This document shows, piece after piece, positions 9,746-19,684 of a stretch of DNA of 64,000 nt (position 1 is its first letter; every line of letters begins with the position of its first letter). Made by a program: the position numbers and the translations under genes. Source of the stretch: Leptolyngbya sp. SIO1E4 (GTDB lineage Bacteria > Cyanobacteriota > Cyanobacteriia > Phormidesmidales > Phormidesmidaceae); NCBI GenBank assembly GCA_010672825.2, contig JAAHFU020000007.1, forward strand, positions 62,001 to 126,000, read 5' to 3'. The notes beneath the pieces are model-generated. The model saw only the letters and a list, made by a program, of their open reading frames with translations. It was not told where the DNA came from and ran no database searches.

Positions 9746-10270
9746 CCCTGCCTCCCTTATCATCTTCAGCGTAAAAGCGTAATCAACCACACAACAGTCA
9801 TGGGCGTTTTAGATTAAATTTATGTTTTAGATTAGGCGTAAAGACAGATTTCTCCTGCTTTACCTAGAAATGTCTCGATATTTCTGTTGCATTTCTTAAC
9901 TGATGGGCCAATTGGCCCCGACCGTTACAGCCAAGACGCCAGGGCAGAGGGGTATAATCAACAATCCAGGCGCCGATTGGGAATGCCGAGTTGAATCCCC
10001 GCACTAAGCCAGGGCTCGCTCCAGAAAAGGGAGTTTGGCTTACAGGGTGTTTGCACTGTTGCCACCTTGGGGTCAAAATTCCCAACCTGGTTGCCAGGAA
10101 GTTATGTCTGGTTGTTCCACCCACTTACCGATCTGCTAGGTACTTGAAGTAGCTACCCCTGGTCAGTGGGTCAGTCACAGCTTTGCTATGGCTAGGCTAT
10201 GGCTAGCTAGAGTTTTGAGTCGCCTAGAGGCGACACGAAGTCTGTTAAAAGTCACTTTGAAGGCCGTCTC
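9746..10270. promoter_or_regulatory. Divergent region upstream of Fd-GOGAT
   Basis: 525 bp with no convincing gene. It contains the repeat GTTTTAGATTA (twice, 9807-9835) near the exported glycosidase start and a tandem CTATGGCTAGG motif around 10185-10205 on the GOGAT side. I looked for an NtcA site (GTA-N8-TAC) and found no convincing match. Confidence 0.45.
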
Positions 10271-13200
10271 ATGGGGAATACACCTTTGAACTCGAATCAG
10301 TCTATCGATCAGGAAGCTAATACCCAGCCCTATTGGGGGCCTCGTTCACTGGTGGAAGAACGAGACGCTTGTGGGGTTGGTTTCTTGGCAGATCAACAGG
10401 GGCGGGCCAGTTTTACCCTGGTACAGCAGGCACTGGGCTCGTTGGCCTGTATGGAGCATCGTGGTGGGCGCTGTGCCGACCAGGAGTCGGGCGATGGGGC
10501 TGGGGTCATGACGGCGATTCCTTGGGGATTGTTCCGCCCATGGGCGCAGGCGCAAAATATCACCACGGCCCTAGAGCCCGAGCGAACTGGGGTCGCGATG
10601 ATGTTTTTGCCGAAGTCTGCAGCGGCGGCGGCGATCGCCCGGCAAGCCTTTGAACAGGCGGCTGCCGAGGCTGGGCTGGCGGTGTTGGGCTGGCGGCAGG
10701 TGCCGGTTAAACCCGACGTTTTAGGGCTGCAGGCCAAGCAAAACCAGCCCCAAATCGAACAGTTTTTTGTGCATTCCCAGGGCACAACAGGGGATGAACT
10801 GGAGCGAGAACTCTTTCGGGTGCGACGGCAAGCTCACCGGGCCGTGATGGCGTGGACTGGAGATGTGGCGATCGCGGAACCTCTCAAAGAAACCTATGTG
10901 TGTTCTTTCTCTTGCCGCACCCTGGTCTATAAGGGGATGGTGCGATCGGAAGTGTTGGGTCAGTTTTACCTGGATCTGCAAAACCCAGACTATGTGAGCC
11001 CTTTTGCCCTCTATCATCGCCGCTTTAGCACCAACACCATGCCCAAGTGGCCGCTGGCCCACCCCATGCGTCTGGTTGGGCACAACGGAGAAATTAATAC
11101 CCTGGTGGGCAACCTCAACTGGATGAAAGCGCGGGAAGCGGAATTAACCCATCCCATCTGGAAAGGTCATATCCAGGAGCTGCTACCCATTGTCAATATC
11201 GACAACAGCGACTCTGCCAACTTAGATGGAGTGCTAGAGCTGCTGGTGCGGTCAGGACGCAGCCCCTTAGAGTCGCTGATGGTCATGGTGCCAGAGGCAT
11301 ACCAGAATCAGCCCGATTTGGAACAGCATCCCGAAATCACAGATTTCTACGAATATTACAGCGGTCTGCAAGAGCCCTGGGATGGCCCAGCGCTCATTGT
11401 GTTCAGTGATGGTAAGCAGGTTGGAGCGACCCTGGATCGCAATGGTCTGCGCCCGGCCCGCTACGTCATCACCCGCGACGGCCTCATTATTGTTTCCTCT
11501 GAAGCCGGGGTGGTTGATGTCCCCGTCGAAACAATTGTGGAGAAAGGTCGCCTGGGGCCAGGCCAGATGATTGCGGTGGATTTCCAAACCCAGGAAATTT
11601 TGAAAAACTGGGACATCAAGCAGCGGGTGGCGGCCCAGCAGCCCTATGGGGACTGGCTCGCCCAACATCGCAAGGCTGTGCAGCCGCAGCTTTTCCCGGA
11701 AACAACCTCGTTAATTGGGGCCGGTCTTCTGCAGCAGCAAACGGCTTTTGGCTACACCGCCGAAGATGTCGAGATGATTATTCAAGACATGGCCGCCCTG
11801 GGCAAAGAGCCCACCTACTGCATGGGGGATGACATTCCACTAGCGGTACTCTCAACGAAGGCCCACCTGCTGTACGACTACTTTAAGCAGCGGTTTGCAC
11901 AGGTCACCAATCCAGCGATTGATCCGTTGCGCGAACGCCTGGTCATGTCCCTCAAGACCGAGTTAGGCCCTCGGGGCAATCTGCTGGAAGAGCACGCGGA
12001 ATATGCCCGGCTTTTAAAGCTGGAGTCTCCTGTATTGAATGAGGCTGAGCTAACCCTGGTTCATGCCTCTGGGTTTAAAGCGACGACGCTGTCTACCCTG
12101 TATGCCATGGCAACGGGGCCAGACGGCTTGGCTACTGCGATTCAGGCTCTGTGCGATCACGCCGCCGCTGCGGTTCGATCAGGCAGTGAAATTTTAGTTC
12201 TCAGCGATCGCATTGATGAAGCTGGGCGCAATCGTCAGCTCGATGCTGAGATCACCTACATTCCCCCCCTGGTGGCCATTGGGGCGGTGCATCACCACCT
12301 GATCCGTGAGGGGTTGCGCATGAAGGCCTCCCTTGTCGTCGAAACGGCCCAGTGCTGGAGCACCCATCACTTTGCCTGCCTGGTTGGCTATGGTGCCAGT
12401 GCCATCTGCCCTTACCTGGCGTTGGAATCTGTCCGTGCTTGGTGGCAAGACAGCCGTACCCAAAAGCTGATGGAAACCGGCAAGATCCCAGTTACCACCC
12501 TAAACGGTGCCCAGGATAACTACCGCAAGGCGGTGGAAAATGGCCTGCTGAAGATCTTGTCGAAAATGGGGATTTCCCTTATCACCAGCTATCAGGGGGC
12601 ACAAATTTTTGAAGCGGTGGGCATCGGTGCAGATCTGCTGGAGACAGCTTTCCGGGGCACCACCTCCCGCCTGGGGGGTCTGACCTTGCAAGAGCTGGCC
12701 CAAGAGACCAACACCTTCCATCAGCGAGCGTTCCCTGATCTCAGTGGCAAGCGGTTGGAAAATATGGGCTTTGTGAAGGCCATGCCCAAGGGTGAGTACC
12801 ACATGAACACCCCGGCTTTGACAAAAGCTCTCCACAAAGCGCTGAAGTCTAAGCAGTACGATCATTACGAGGTTTACCAGGGATATTTGCAAGGGCGCAC
12901 CCCCACTGCTCTCCGGGATCTATTAGAGTTCACCGGCGATCGCGACCCCGTTCCCCTGGATGAGGTGGAATCCGTCGCCAGCATCATGACGCGGTTTTGT
13001 ACGGGGGGCATGTCTTTAGGGGCGCTATCGCAGGAAGCTCACGAAGTGCTGGCGATCGCCATGAACCGTATTGGTGGTAAGTCTAACTCCGGGGAGGGAG
13101 GCGAAGACCCTCGGCGGTTTAAGACCTTACAAGACGTCAACGAAGCAGGAAAATCACTGCTATTCCCCAATTTGAAAGGGCTCCGCAATGGGGACACGGC

Positions 13201-14947
13201 CAGCTCAGCCATCAAGCAGGTGGCTTCAGGACGCTTTGGGGTGACCCCCGAGTACCTGATGCACGCTAAGCAAATTGAGATTAAAGTGGCCCAGGGCGCT
13301 AAGCCGGGGGAAGGCGGGCAGCTGCCGGGGAAAAAGGTCAGCCCTTACATTGCTATGCTGCGGCGATCGAAGCCGGGGGTGCCCCTGATTTCACCGCCGC
13401 CGCACCACGACATTTACTCCATTGAAGACCTGGCGCAGCTCATTTTCGACCTGCACCAGATCAACCCCCAGGCAGGGGTTTCGGTAAAACTGGTGGCAGA
13501 AATTGGCATTGGCACCATCGCGGCGGGGGTGGCAAAGGCCAACGCCGATGTGATTCAAATTTCGGGACACGACGGTGGCACCGGTGCCTCGCCCTTGAGT
13601 TCCATTAAGCACGCTGGGCTGCCTTGGGAACTGGGGCTCACTGAAGTTCACCGGGTTCTGCTAGAAAATCAGCTGCGAGATCGCGTCCTGCTGCGGGTTG
13701 ATGGGGGCTTCAAGACGGGCTGGGATGTGATTATGGGAGCCCTCATGGGGGCCGAGGAATTTGGCTTTGGCTCCATCGCCATGATCGCAGAAGGCTGCAT
13801 TATGGCGCGGGTCTGCCATACCAACAACTGCCCTGTCGGCGTCGCTACCCAAAAGGAAGAATTGCGGAAGCGATTCACTGGTCTGCCTGAGCATGTCGTC
13901 AACTTCTTCGCCTTCATTGCTGAGGAGGTGCGATCGCTATTGGCCCGGCTGGGCTTCCGTTCTCTGTCAGAGATTACGGGCCGCACCGACCTGTTGACAC
14001 AGCGGGCAGCGGTTACCCTGACCAAAACAGACTCCCTAACGCTATCGGCTCTGCTCAATCTGCCGGATGTGCGAGACGAGCGAGCCTGGCTAGACCATGG
14101 CGGCATTCACAGCAATGGCCCCGTGCTAGATGATGACATGCTGGCGGATGCGGATATCCAAACGGCGATCGCCCAGCAGGGCACCGTTAGCAAAACCTTC
14201 AAGGTGATCAATACTGATCGAACTGTGGGGGCGCGTGTGGCTGGGGCGATCGCCAAACAGTATGGCAACAGTGGCTTTGCAGGGCAGCTCAACCTCACCT
14301 TTGAGGGCAGTGCCGGGCAAAGTTTTGGGGCTTTTAACCTGCCGGGCATGACCCTGACCCTGGTTGGTGAGGCTAACGACTATGTGGGCAAGGGGATGCA
14401 CGGCGGTGAACTCATCGTCAAACCCTTCCCTGGCATTACTTACGACCCGTCGCAGAATGTCATTATCGGCAATACCTGTCTCTATGGTTCCACTGGCGGC
14501 ACCTTGTATGCCCTTGGCATTGCAGGCGAGCGCTTTGCTGTGCGCAACTCTAAGGGGCAGGCTGTGATTGAAGGGGCTGGAGACCACTGCTGTGAGTATA
14601 TGACCGGTGGCGCGATCGTGGTGCTGGGCCATGTTGGACGCAATGTCGGCGCCGGGATGACCGGTGGGCTGGCCTACTTCTTAGATGAAGCGGGGAACTT
14701 CCCGACTCGAGTCAACCCTGAAATTGTGAAGGTGCAGCGGGTGATTACCGCGGCAGGTGAGCAGCAACTGAAGGCCATGATTGAGCGCCATGCCCAATGT
14801 ACGGGCAGTCAAAAAGCCGCCCACATTCTGGCGAATTGGGACGCCTATCTGCCTCAGTTCTGGCAAGTTGTGCCTCCGTCTGAGGCAGACAGCCCCGAGG
14901 CAAATCCTGATGCGGTGACTGAAGACAAGGTGCTGAGTTCGGTCTAG
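10271..14947 (+). CDS. glsF: Ferredoxin-dependent glutamate synthase (Fd-GOGAT)
   Basis: Transfers the amide of glutamine to 2-oxoglutarate to give two glutamates, using reduced ferredoxin; the second step of the GS-GOGAT ammonium-assimilation cycle. At 1558 residues it is full length. A 33-residue propeptide precedes Cys34 (ERDACGVGF), the amidotransferase nucleophile after cleavage. A central domain and an FMN-binding domain ([18 protein letters not shown]) follow. The 3Fe-4S ligands are in C-x5-C-x4-C ([15 protein letters not shown], near residue 1176), and the C-terminal Gly-rich beta helix is present. The FMN-domain wording matches ferredoxin-dependent rather than NADPH enzymes. GAAGG precedes the ATG. 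No small NADPH subunit is nearby, which agrees with the ferredoxin type. Confidence 0.95.
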   Translation: MGNTPLNSNQSIDQEANTQPYWGPRSLVEERDACGVGFLADQQGRASFTLVQQALGSLACMEHRGGRCADQESGDGAGVMTAIPWGLFRPWAQAQNITTALEPERTGVAMMFLPKSAAAAAIARQAFEQAAAEAGLAVLGWRQVPVKPDVLGLQAKQNQPQIEQFFVHSQGTTGDELERELFRVRRQAHRAVMAWTGDVAIAEPLKETYVCSFSCRTLVYKGMVRSEVLGQFYLDLQNPDYVSPFALYHRRFSTNTMPKWPLAHPMRLVGHNGEINTLVGNLNWMKAREAELTHPIWKGHIQELLPIVNIDNSDSANLDGVLELLVRSGRSPLESLMVMVPEAYQNQPDLEQHPEITDFYEYYSGLQEPWDGPALIVFSDGKQVGATLDRNGLRPARYVITRDGLIIVSSEAGVVDVPVETIVEKGRLGPGQMIAVDFQTQEILKNWDIKQRVAAQQPYGDWLAQHRKAVQPQLFPETTSLIGAGLLQQQTAFGYTAEDVEMIIQDMAALGKEPTYCMGDDIPLAVLSTKAHLLYDYFKQRFAQVTNPAIDPLRERLVMSLKTELGPRGNLLEEHAEYARLLKLESPVLNEAELTLVHASGFKATTLSTLYAMATGPDGLATAIQALCDHAAAAVRSGSEILVLSDRIDEAGRNRQLDAEITYIPPLVAIGAVHHHLIREGLRMKASLVVETAQCWSTHHFACLVGYGASAICPYLALESVRAWWQDSRTQKLMETGKIPVTTLNGAQDNYRKAVENGLLKILSKMGISLITSYQGAQIFEAVGIGADLLETAFRGTTSRLGGLTLQELAQETNTFHQRAFPDLSGKRLENMGFVKAMPKGEYHMNTPALTKALHKALKSKQYDHYEVYQGYLQGRTPTALRDLLEFTGDRDPVPLDEVESVASIMTRFCTGGMSLGALSQEAHEVLAIAMNRIGGKSNSGEGGEDPRRFKTLQDVNEAGKSLLFPNLKGLRNGDTASSAIKQVASGRFGVTPEYLMHAKQIEIKVAQGAKPGEGGQLPGKKVSPYIAMLRRSKPGVPLISPPPHHDIYSIEDLAQLIFDLHQINPQAGVSVKLVAEIGIGTIAAGVAKANADVIQISGHDGGTGASPLSSIKHAGLPWELGLTEVHRVLLENQLRDRVLLRVDGGFKTGWDVIMGALMGAEEFGFGSIAMIAEGCIMARVCHTNNCPVGVATQKEELRKRFTGLPEHVVNFFAFIAEEVRSLLARLGFRSLSEITGRTDLLTQRAAVTLTKTDSLTLSALLNLPDVRDERAWLDHGGIHSNGPVLDDDMLADADIQTAIAQQGTVSKTFKVINTDRTVGARVAGAIAKQYGNSGFAGQLNLTFEGSAGQSFGAFNLPGMTLTLVGEANDYVGKGMHGGELIVKPFPGITYDPSQNVIIGNTCLYGSTGGTLYALGIAGERFAVRNSKGQAVIEGAGDHCCEYMTGGAIVVLGHVGRNVGAGMTGGLAYFLDEAGNFPTRVNPEIVKVQRVITAAGEQQLKAMIERHAQCTGSQKAAHILANWDAYLPQFWQVVPPSEADSPEANPDAVTEDKVLSSV

Positions 14948-15017
14948 CACATGCCGTAGGGGTGGGTTTTGGTTGTTATCGGGTAGATCCGACTGTGAAA
15001 CTATCGCTTGAACCCGC

Positions 15018-15125
15018 TCCTATAGCAAAAGGCAGAAATCAGAAGGCGGAAGGCAGAAATCAAAACCTTGCCGCATAAGGATTCCAGGAACTTTAACTGT
15101 CCTAACCAGCACTTCAGGTGCAATA
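15018..15125 (+). repeat. Dispersed repeat with exact 30-bp core, copy A
   Basis: The core 15096-15125 (starting ACTGTCCTAACCAGCACTTC) is identical to the reverse complement of 43594-43623. Both copies also have GCAAAAGGCAGAA at the distal end at a similar distance, with a diverged middle containing AGGCAGAA-like words. Confidence 0.7.
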
Positions 15126-15236
15126 AGGGGCGATCGGGGTACGGTTGTTTAACGCTGAAGCCTGATGCCGTATCTGTTGATGATGACTGGTCATGGACAC
15201 CTTTTATCTAAGGTGTGTTTGCATGGTCAGAATTGT

Positions 15237-15587
15237 ATGGGATACAACCCAGAAAACCATCATCGGCGATCGCGGCGGCTACCCGGCTATGGTTACACCA
15301 CCCCAGGTCACTCTTTCATCACCATTTGCACGCATCAGCGGCAGCGTCTCTTTGGTGGACTTGTGGCAGGTGAAATGCGATTGAATGAATCAGGGGAGTC
15401 GGTCAGATCGCATGGTTGAGATTACCGCAACACCCCCCATGTACGATTGGATGAATTTGTCGTGATGCCCAATCATTTTCACGGCATTTTGGTATTGACC
15501 AATGATCACCCAACCACTGTAGGGGCCGGTTTAGCTAACAACCGACTGGATTCACCTGAAATTATTCAGGGGTTCAAAACCCTATGA
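15237..15587 (+). pseudogene. Decayed REP-associated HUH (Y1/RAYT) transposase
   Basis: The frame reads MGYNPENHHRRSRRLPGYGY, then FITICTHQRQRLFG and GEMRLNESGE, the usual RAYT N-terminus. It hits an in-frame TGA at 15417-15419 and then continues in the same frame with LDEFVVMPNHFHGILVL, which contains the metal-binding HUH motif (HFH), and EIIQGFKTL before another stop. The tyrosine-bearing C-terminus is absent or unrecognisable. It is therefore a dead copy with an internal stop and a 3' truncation. The family normally mobilises REP-like hairpins; no intact RAYT is in the window. Confidence 0.8.
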
Positions 15588-15840
15588 CAAGAACATTCCA
15601 GACAAGGTCGATCAGGAGGTCTGATAGTTACCGAGTTCCTGAACAAGTAGAACTTTCAAGGCCAGAGGATGGCTCCAGAGAGCGCATCGTGGGTTCATGA
15701 CGTTAAATCACTTCTCTAGCTCACCACCGGTACACCCAAGAGACCCAGAACACTCCAAAATCCAAAACTCAAAATTTAAAATCCCCAACCGCCCTGGGCT
15801 ATAACTGAGGCGTTAGCCAAGTACCGAGAGAGCACCTGCG

Positions 15841-18834
15841 ATGGTACCAGACGAGGCATACCGCGAAGCAGAGCGACGGATTGAGGCGGCTCGGAAGGAG
15901 GGGGCTACGAAACTCGATCTCAGCCACATGGAGCTGAACTCAGTGCCGAAAGAATTGGGCAATCTCAACAATCTGACTGAGCTTTCCCTTTCCCATAATC
16001 AACTCACTGCGGTGCCGAAAGAATTGGGCAATCTCAATAATCTGACCGAGCTTTCCCTTTACCGGAATCAACTGAACTTGGTACCAAAAGAATTGGGTAA
16101 TCTCACCAATCTAACTTGGCTTTACCTCTATCAAAATCAACTCACTGCGGTGCCGAAAGAATTGGGCAATCTCACCAATCTGACTCGGCTTGACCTTGAC
16201 CAAAATCAACTGAATTCGGTGCCGAAAGAATTGGGTCAACTCGCCAATCTACAAGAGCTTTATCTCTCCGACAATCAACTCACCACAGTGCCGAAAGAAT
16301 TGAGTCAACTCAGCAATTTAAAGGTGCTTGACCTTTCCCAAAATCAATTCACCATAGTGCCCTTGGAATTGGAACAGCTTGCCAACCTGACAGAGCTTAA
16401 CCTCTCCCAAAATCAACTCACCACGGTGCCGAAAGAATTGGGCCAACTTGCCAATCTAATGGTACTTTACCTCGACCAAAATCCTTTAGACCCGGAATTG
16501 GCAGCAGCCTATGGACAAGGACTTGAAGCAGTTAAAGAATACTGGCAAGCCTTAGCTAAAGAGCAAATTGTCCTCAATGAAGCCAAGCTTATTTTGGTAG
16601 GAGAGGGAGAAGTGGGCAAAACTAGTTTGCTAGGCGCGCTGCGAGAAGATGAATGGATTGAGAGACGTCCGGCTACTCAAGGGGTCGAAGTAGACATCAA
16701 GTCCCTAGTAGTTACTGATCAAAACAGCGGTACAAAAATTACTCTTAATGGTTGGGACTTTGGAGGGCAAAACATTTACCGCCATACTCATCAACTCTTT
16801 TTCACTGCACCAGCCATTTACCTGGTTGTGTGGAATCCCCGTCGTGGACCAGAGCAATGTCGAGTGGATGAGTGGATCAAAATGATCAAGCTCCGAACTC
16901 ATGACGCCCAACCGGATGCTAAGCCCTACATTTTTGTCGTGGCAACCCACGGTGGCCCGAAGGAGCGACTTGACCACATCGACGAACAGGCCTTACGCGA
17001 AGAATTTGGTGATCTGATTGTTGGCTTTCATCATGTCGACAGCAAAACCAAGTATGGTCTGGATGAATTGAAGCAGCTGATTGCCCACTCAGCCGCTAAT
17101 ATTCCTCAAGCGGAGCGCACTGTTCCGGTTAGTTGGAAGCGGATGCTATATGCGATCCGCCAGCGCGGTGAAACTGATGCCTGGATTACTTACGAGCAAT
17201 TTCAAACCCTCTGTGGCGAGCAATCAATTAATTTAACCCTGGTCAAAACCTACGCCGCTATCCTCAATGAATTAGGGTATTTGATTCACTACAGCACCGA
17301 CCCTGTGTTGAAAGATACTGTTATCCTCAAGCCCGAGTGGCTCAGCAAAGCTATCAGCTTCGTTCTAAAAGACGAGCAAGTTAAGGAAAATAATGGGTTG
17401 GTACGCCATAGCCGCCTCAGTGAATTATGGGATGACCCTGCACGTGGTGAAGATCGCTATCCTCCTCATCTGCATCCTGTGTTTCGCAAACTGATGGAGC
17501 GTTGCGATTTGTCCTATCAGGTGGAATTGCCTGAAGCTGATGCGCCTACTACTACCCTGATAGCGCAACTGGTGCCCAGCAAACGCCCCGACGACTGGGA
17601 GCAAGATTGGGTATTGAAACCAGGTGACACCGAATGCACCCAAATCTGCCGCCTGTTGGACAAGGAGTCCGGGCGCTTGGTTGAGGCTAAAGGACTGATG
17701 TATCGCTTGATTGTACGGCTGCACCGCTACTCCCTCGGACGCCACAATTACTACCTCAGTCGCCACTGGAAAAGTGGCCTAATGCTTGATGATGGCTTTA
17801 ACGGTCGTGCCTTTATTGAAGAAATTGGCAGCGATGTCTACGTCACTGTACGAGCGGCATACCCTAGTGGGTTTCTAGGATATCTCTGTGCCGACATCCA
17901 CTGGCTAGTGCAGTTTTTTTGGCCAGGGATTGACCCTAGGCTTTATATCCCCTGCCCGACAGAAAGCTGTAAAGGTTTGCTGGAGCGAGATGAAATCATT
18001 GAGTTCAAGGCTGAGGGAATACCCAAAGTTCGCTGTCCTGTCTGCCGCCAGTTCCACAGTATTGATTCATTAATGGCGACCACCATTGCTCAGCCCGAAT
18101 GGCAAGATGCAGTCACTGAACTCAAGCAAGGCCAACAGCAAATTCTTGCTGCCTTTGATACGGGCTTCGACTCCCTGAGTGTCCAACTCAAAACCTTAAT
18201 GAGTCAAGCCGATGAACAGTTCGAAGCACTGCTCACTACATTGACCGATCCAGCCAAAGATGGACCAAGACTTTTCAGCTTTGAACCCGTTGACCCTAGC
18301 TTCTGGAATAAACCCAAATGGGTTGCCCAACGGTTTCGACTTACCCTATGGTGCGAACATCGACGGTTGCCACTCCCTGTGCTGAACGGTGAAGGCGATA
18401 ACCGGGGCGTCTATGAGCTTGAGCTAACACGGGACTGGATTAAGCGGGCCTCACCTCTGCTGCGAATCCTCTCCGTCACGCTCAAACTTGCCCTACCGAT
18501 CGCTATTCCTGGAACCAAACTCGCTACCAACGAGACGGAATATAACGCCATTGCTGAACAGCTTGAATTTGGGGTAAAGTCTGCAAATTCCTTTCTCTCA
18601 GGTAGTGACCCAATCGGTGATTGGTTGGTGGATGGGAATGCTACTAATTTTGATCAGACTAGAGCCAACACCAGATCCGTGATTCGTGCTCAAGGCTCTG
18701 TGCTACGCGAACTGCATGCCCTCTTAAAGGAGCAAGATCCTGCCAACAGCTTTGGTGGACTCGAACTAGTGCAAAACAAATGCCAAGAGTTTCTCTGGGT
18801 ACATGCCGATTTTGTCAGCGAATATTATCAGTGA
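15841..18834 (+). CDS. LRR-Roc-COR (Roco) family GTPase
   Basis: 997 residues. About nine leucine-rich repeats of 23 residues (consensus LTxLxLxxNQLTxVPKELGxL; residues ~22-215) precede a Roc GTPase with P-loop GEGEVGKTS (254-262) and a G3-like WDFGGQ. A COR-type dimerisation region follows (from about LKPEWLSKAISFVLKDEQ), then a Cys pair set (CPTESC...CPVC, around 700-735) that could bind zinc, and an uncharacterised C-terminal domain. Bacterial Roco proteins are dimeric GTPases whose cycle is tied to dimerisation; their cellular roles are mostly unknown, and relatives of LRR-NTPase sensors are plausible. The LRR units are very similar to each other, indicating recent expansion. It stands alone 10 bp upstream of a hydrolase gene. 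Confidence 0.88.
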   Translation: MVPDEAYREAERRIEAARKEGATKLDLSHMELNSVPKELGNLNNLTELSLSHNQLTAVPKELGNLNNLTELSLYRNQLNLVPKELGNLTNLTWLYLYQNQLTAVPKELGNLTNLTRLDLDQNQLNSVPKELGQLANLQELYLSDNQLTTVPKELSQLSNLKVLDLSQNQFTIVPLELEQLANLTELNLSQNQLTTVPKELGQLANLMVLYLDQNPLDPELAAAYGQGLEAVKEYWQALAKEQIVLNEAKLILVGEGEVGKTSLLGALREDEWIERRPATQGVEVDIKSLVVTDQNSGTKITLNGWDFGGQNIYRHTHQLFFTAPAIYLVVWNPRRGPEQCRVDEWIKMIKLRTHDAQPDAKPYIFVVATHGGPKERLDHIDEQALREEFGDLIVGFHHVDSKTKYGLDELKQLIAHSAANIPQAERTVPVSWKRMLYAIRQRGETDAWITYEQFQTLCGEQSINLTLVKTYAAILNELGYLIHYSTDPVLKDTVILKPEWLSKAISFVLKDEQVKENNGLVRHSRLSELWDDPARGEDRYPPHLHPVFRKLMERCDLSYQVELPEADAPTTTLIAQLVPSKRPDDWEQDWVLKPGDTECTQICRLLDKESGRLVEAKGLMYRLIVRLHRYSLGRHNYYLSRHWKSGLMLDDGFNGRAFIEEIGSDVYVTVRAAYPSGFLGYLCADIHWLVQFFWPGIDPRLYIPCPTESCKGLLERDEIIEFKAEGIPKVRCPVCRQFHSIDSLMATTIAQPEWQDAVTELKQGQQQILAAFDTGFDSLSVQLKTLMSQADEQFEALLTTLTDPAKDGPRLFSFEPVDPSFWNKPKWVAQRFRLTLWCEHRRLPLPVLNGEGDNRGVYELELTRDWIKRASPLLRILSVTLKLALPIAIPGTKLATNETEYNAIAEQLEFGVKSANSFLSGSDPIGDWLVDGNATNFDQTRANTRSVIRAQGSVLRELHALLKEQDPANSFGGLELVQNKCQEFLWVHADFVSEYYQ

Positions 18835-18844
18835 ATATTAATTG

Positions 18845-19684
18845 ATGCCGTTTGCCAAAACAATGCTGCCTCAACCCTACTTCTCAGGATTTGACCCGCT
18901 GCCCTCTGACATCGAAACCAGACTGATGCCAGAGGCAAAGCCGCAGTCTCTAACCCCCAACCCCTCTGCCGATGCCGTGGTCATTTGCCTGCATGGATTT
19001 ACCGGCACACCCTACGAAGTGGGGCCAGCAGTCAGGGCGATCGCAGATAAGGGCCTTTCTGTCGTTGTGCCTTTATTGCCGGGGCATGGGTATCGAGACC
19101 GTGCAGAACAAAAGCAAAAATTTGCCCGTATCACCCCAGATGGGATGCTGGCTGCCGTCCGTCAAGAAATTGCTCGGGCTCGGGAGCGATACCGCCATGT
19201 CGGCATGTTTGGCTTTTCCATGGGCGGGGCGATCGCCCTGACCATGGCAGCTGAAGGGCTGTTGGATGTCTGTGCGGTGGCGGCCCCGGCACTGCGACTG
19301 CCCCGTAAAGCTGAAATCTTGATTCCGTTGTTAAGCTGGGCGAGTTTTACCCTGGCGGCTCCAATCACTGAAGAGTTCTACCTACCGGCTTACGAGTTTT
19401 ATCATTCCCGAGCGTTGAGAACGCTGTGGCAGTTATCTCGTCATGCTCAGCAGCAATTGCCGCAGATCCACTGTCCGATGCTGGCGGTACACTCCCACAA
19501 TGATTTGACCGTGCCACCGGTCGTGTTGCAGATGATGCAAGCACGCATGGCCGTGCAAATCGAAACGGCTTGGTTTGATAACTCTGGACACTCGATGCTG
19601 TTAGACGCTAGCGGCCCCGTTGTGTCTACTACTATTGCTGAATTTTTCAGCCGTCAGTTTATCGGAGAAGCCGTGTCTCGATAG
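18845..19684 (+). CDS. Alpha/beta hydrolase (carboxylesterase-like)
   Basis: Serine hydrolase of the Est30-type carboxylesterase group. CLHGFTGTP forms the oxyanion region, GFSMGG the nucleophile elbow, HSHNDLTVP holds the acid-residue loop, and NSGHSMLLD the catalytic His. The natural ester is unknown. ATG at 18845 is chosen; a TTG three bases earlier is in frame. It follows the Roco gene by 10 bp and may be co-transcribed. Its 3' end overlaps the end of the convergent TPR gene by 31 bp. Confidence 0.83.
   Translation: MPFAKTMLPQPYFSGFDPLPSDIETRLMPEAKPQSLTPNPSADAVVICLHGFTGTPYEVGPAVRAIADKGLSVVVPLLPGHGYRDRAEQKQKFARITPDGMLAAVRQEIARARERYRHVGMFGFSMGGAIALTMAAEGLLDVCAVAAPALRLPRKAEILIPLLSWASFTLAAPITEEFYLPAYEFYHSRALRTLWQLSRHAQQQLPQIHCPMLAVHSHNDLTVPPVVLQMMQARMAVQIETAWFDNSGHSMLLDASGPVVSTTIAEFFSRQFIGEAVSR

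Larger units (their letters stand above)
14948..15840. other. Intergenic region with repeat and transposase remnant
   Basis: 893 bp. It holds a dispersed repeat (about 15018-15125), the decayed HUH transposase (15237-15587), and a short run of AAAATCC/AAAACTC-like words near 15757-15785 just before the Roco gene. No intact gene is seen. Confidence 0.6.

Noticed and set aside
10138-10160. NtcA site upstream of Fd-GOGAT
   Set aside because: GTA and TAC are present but 11, not 8, bases apart.
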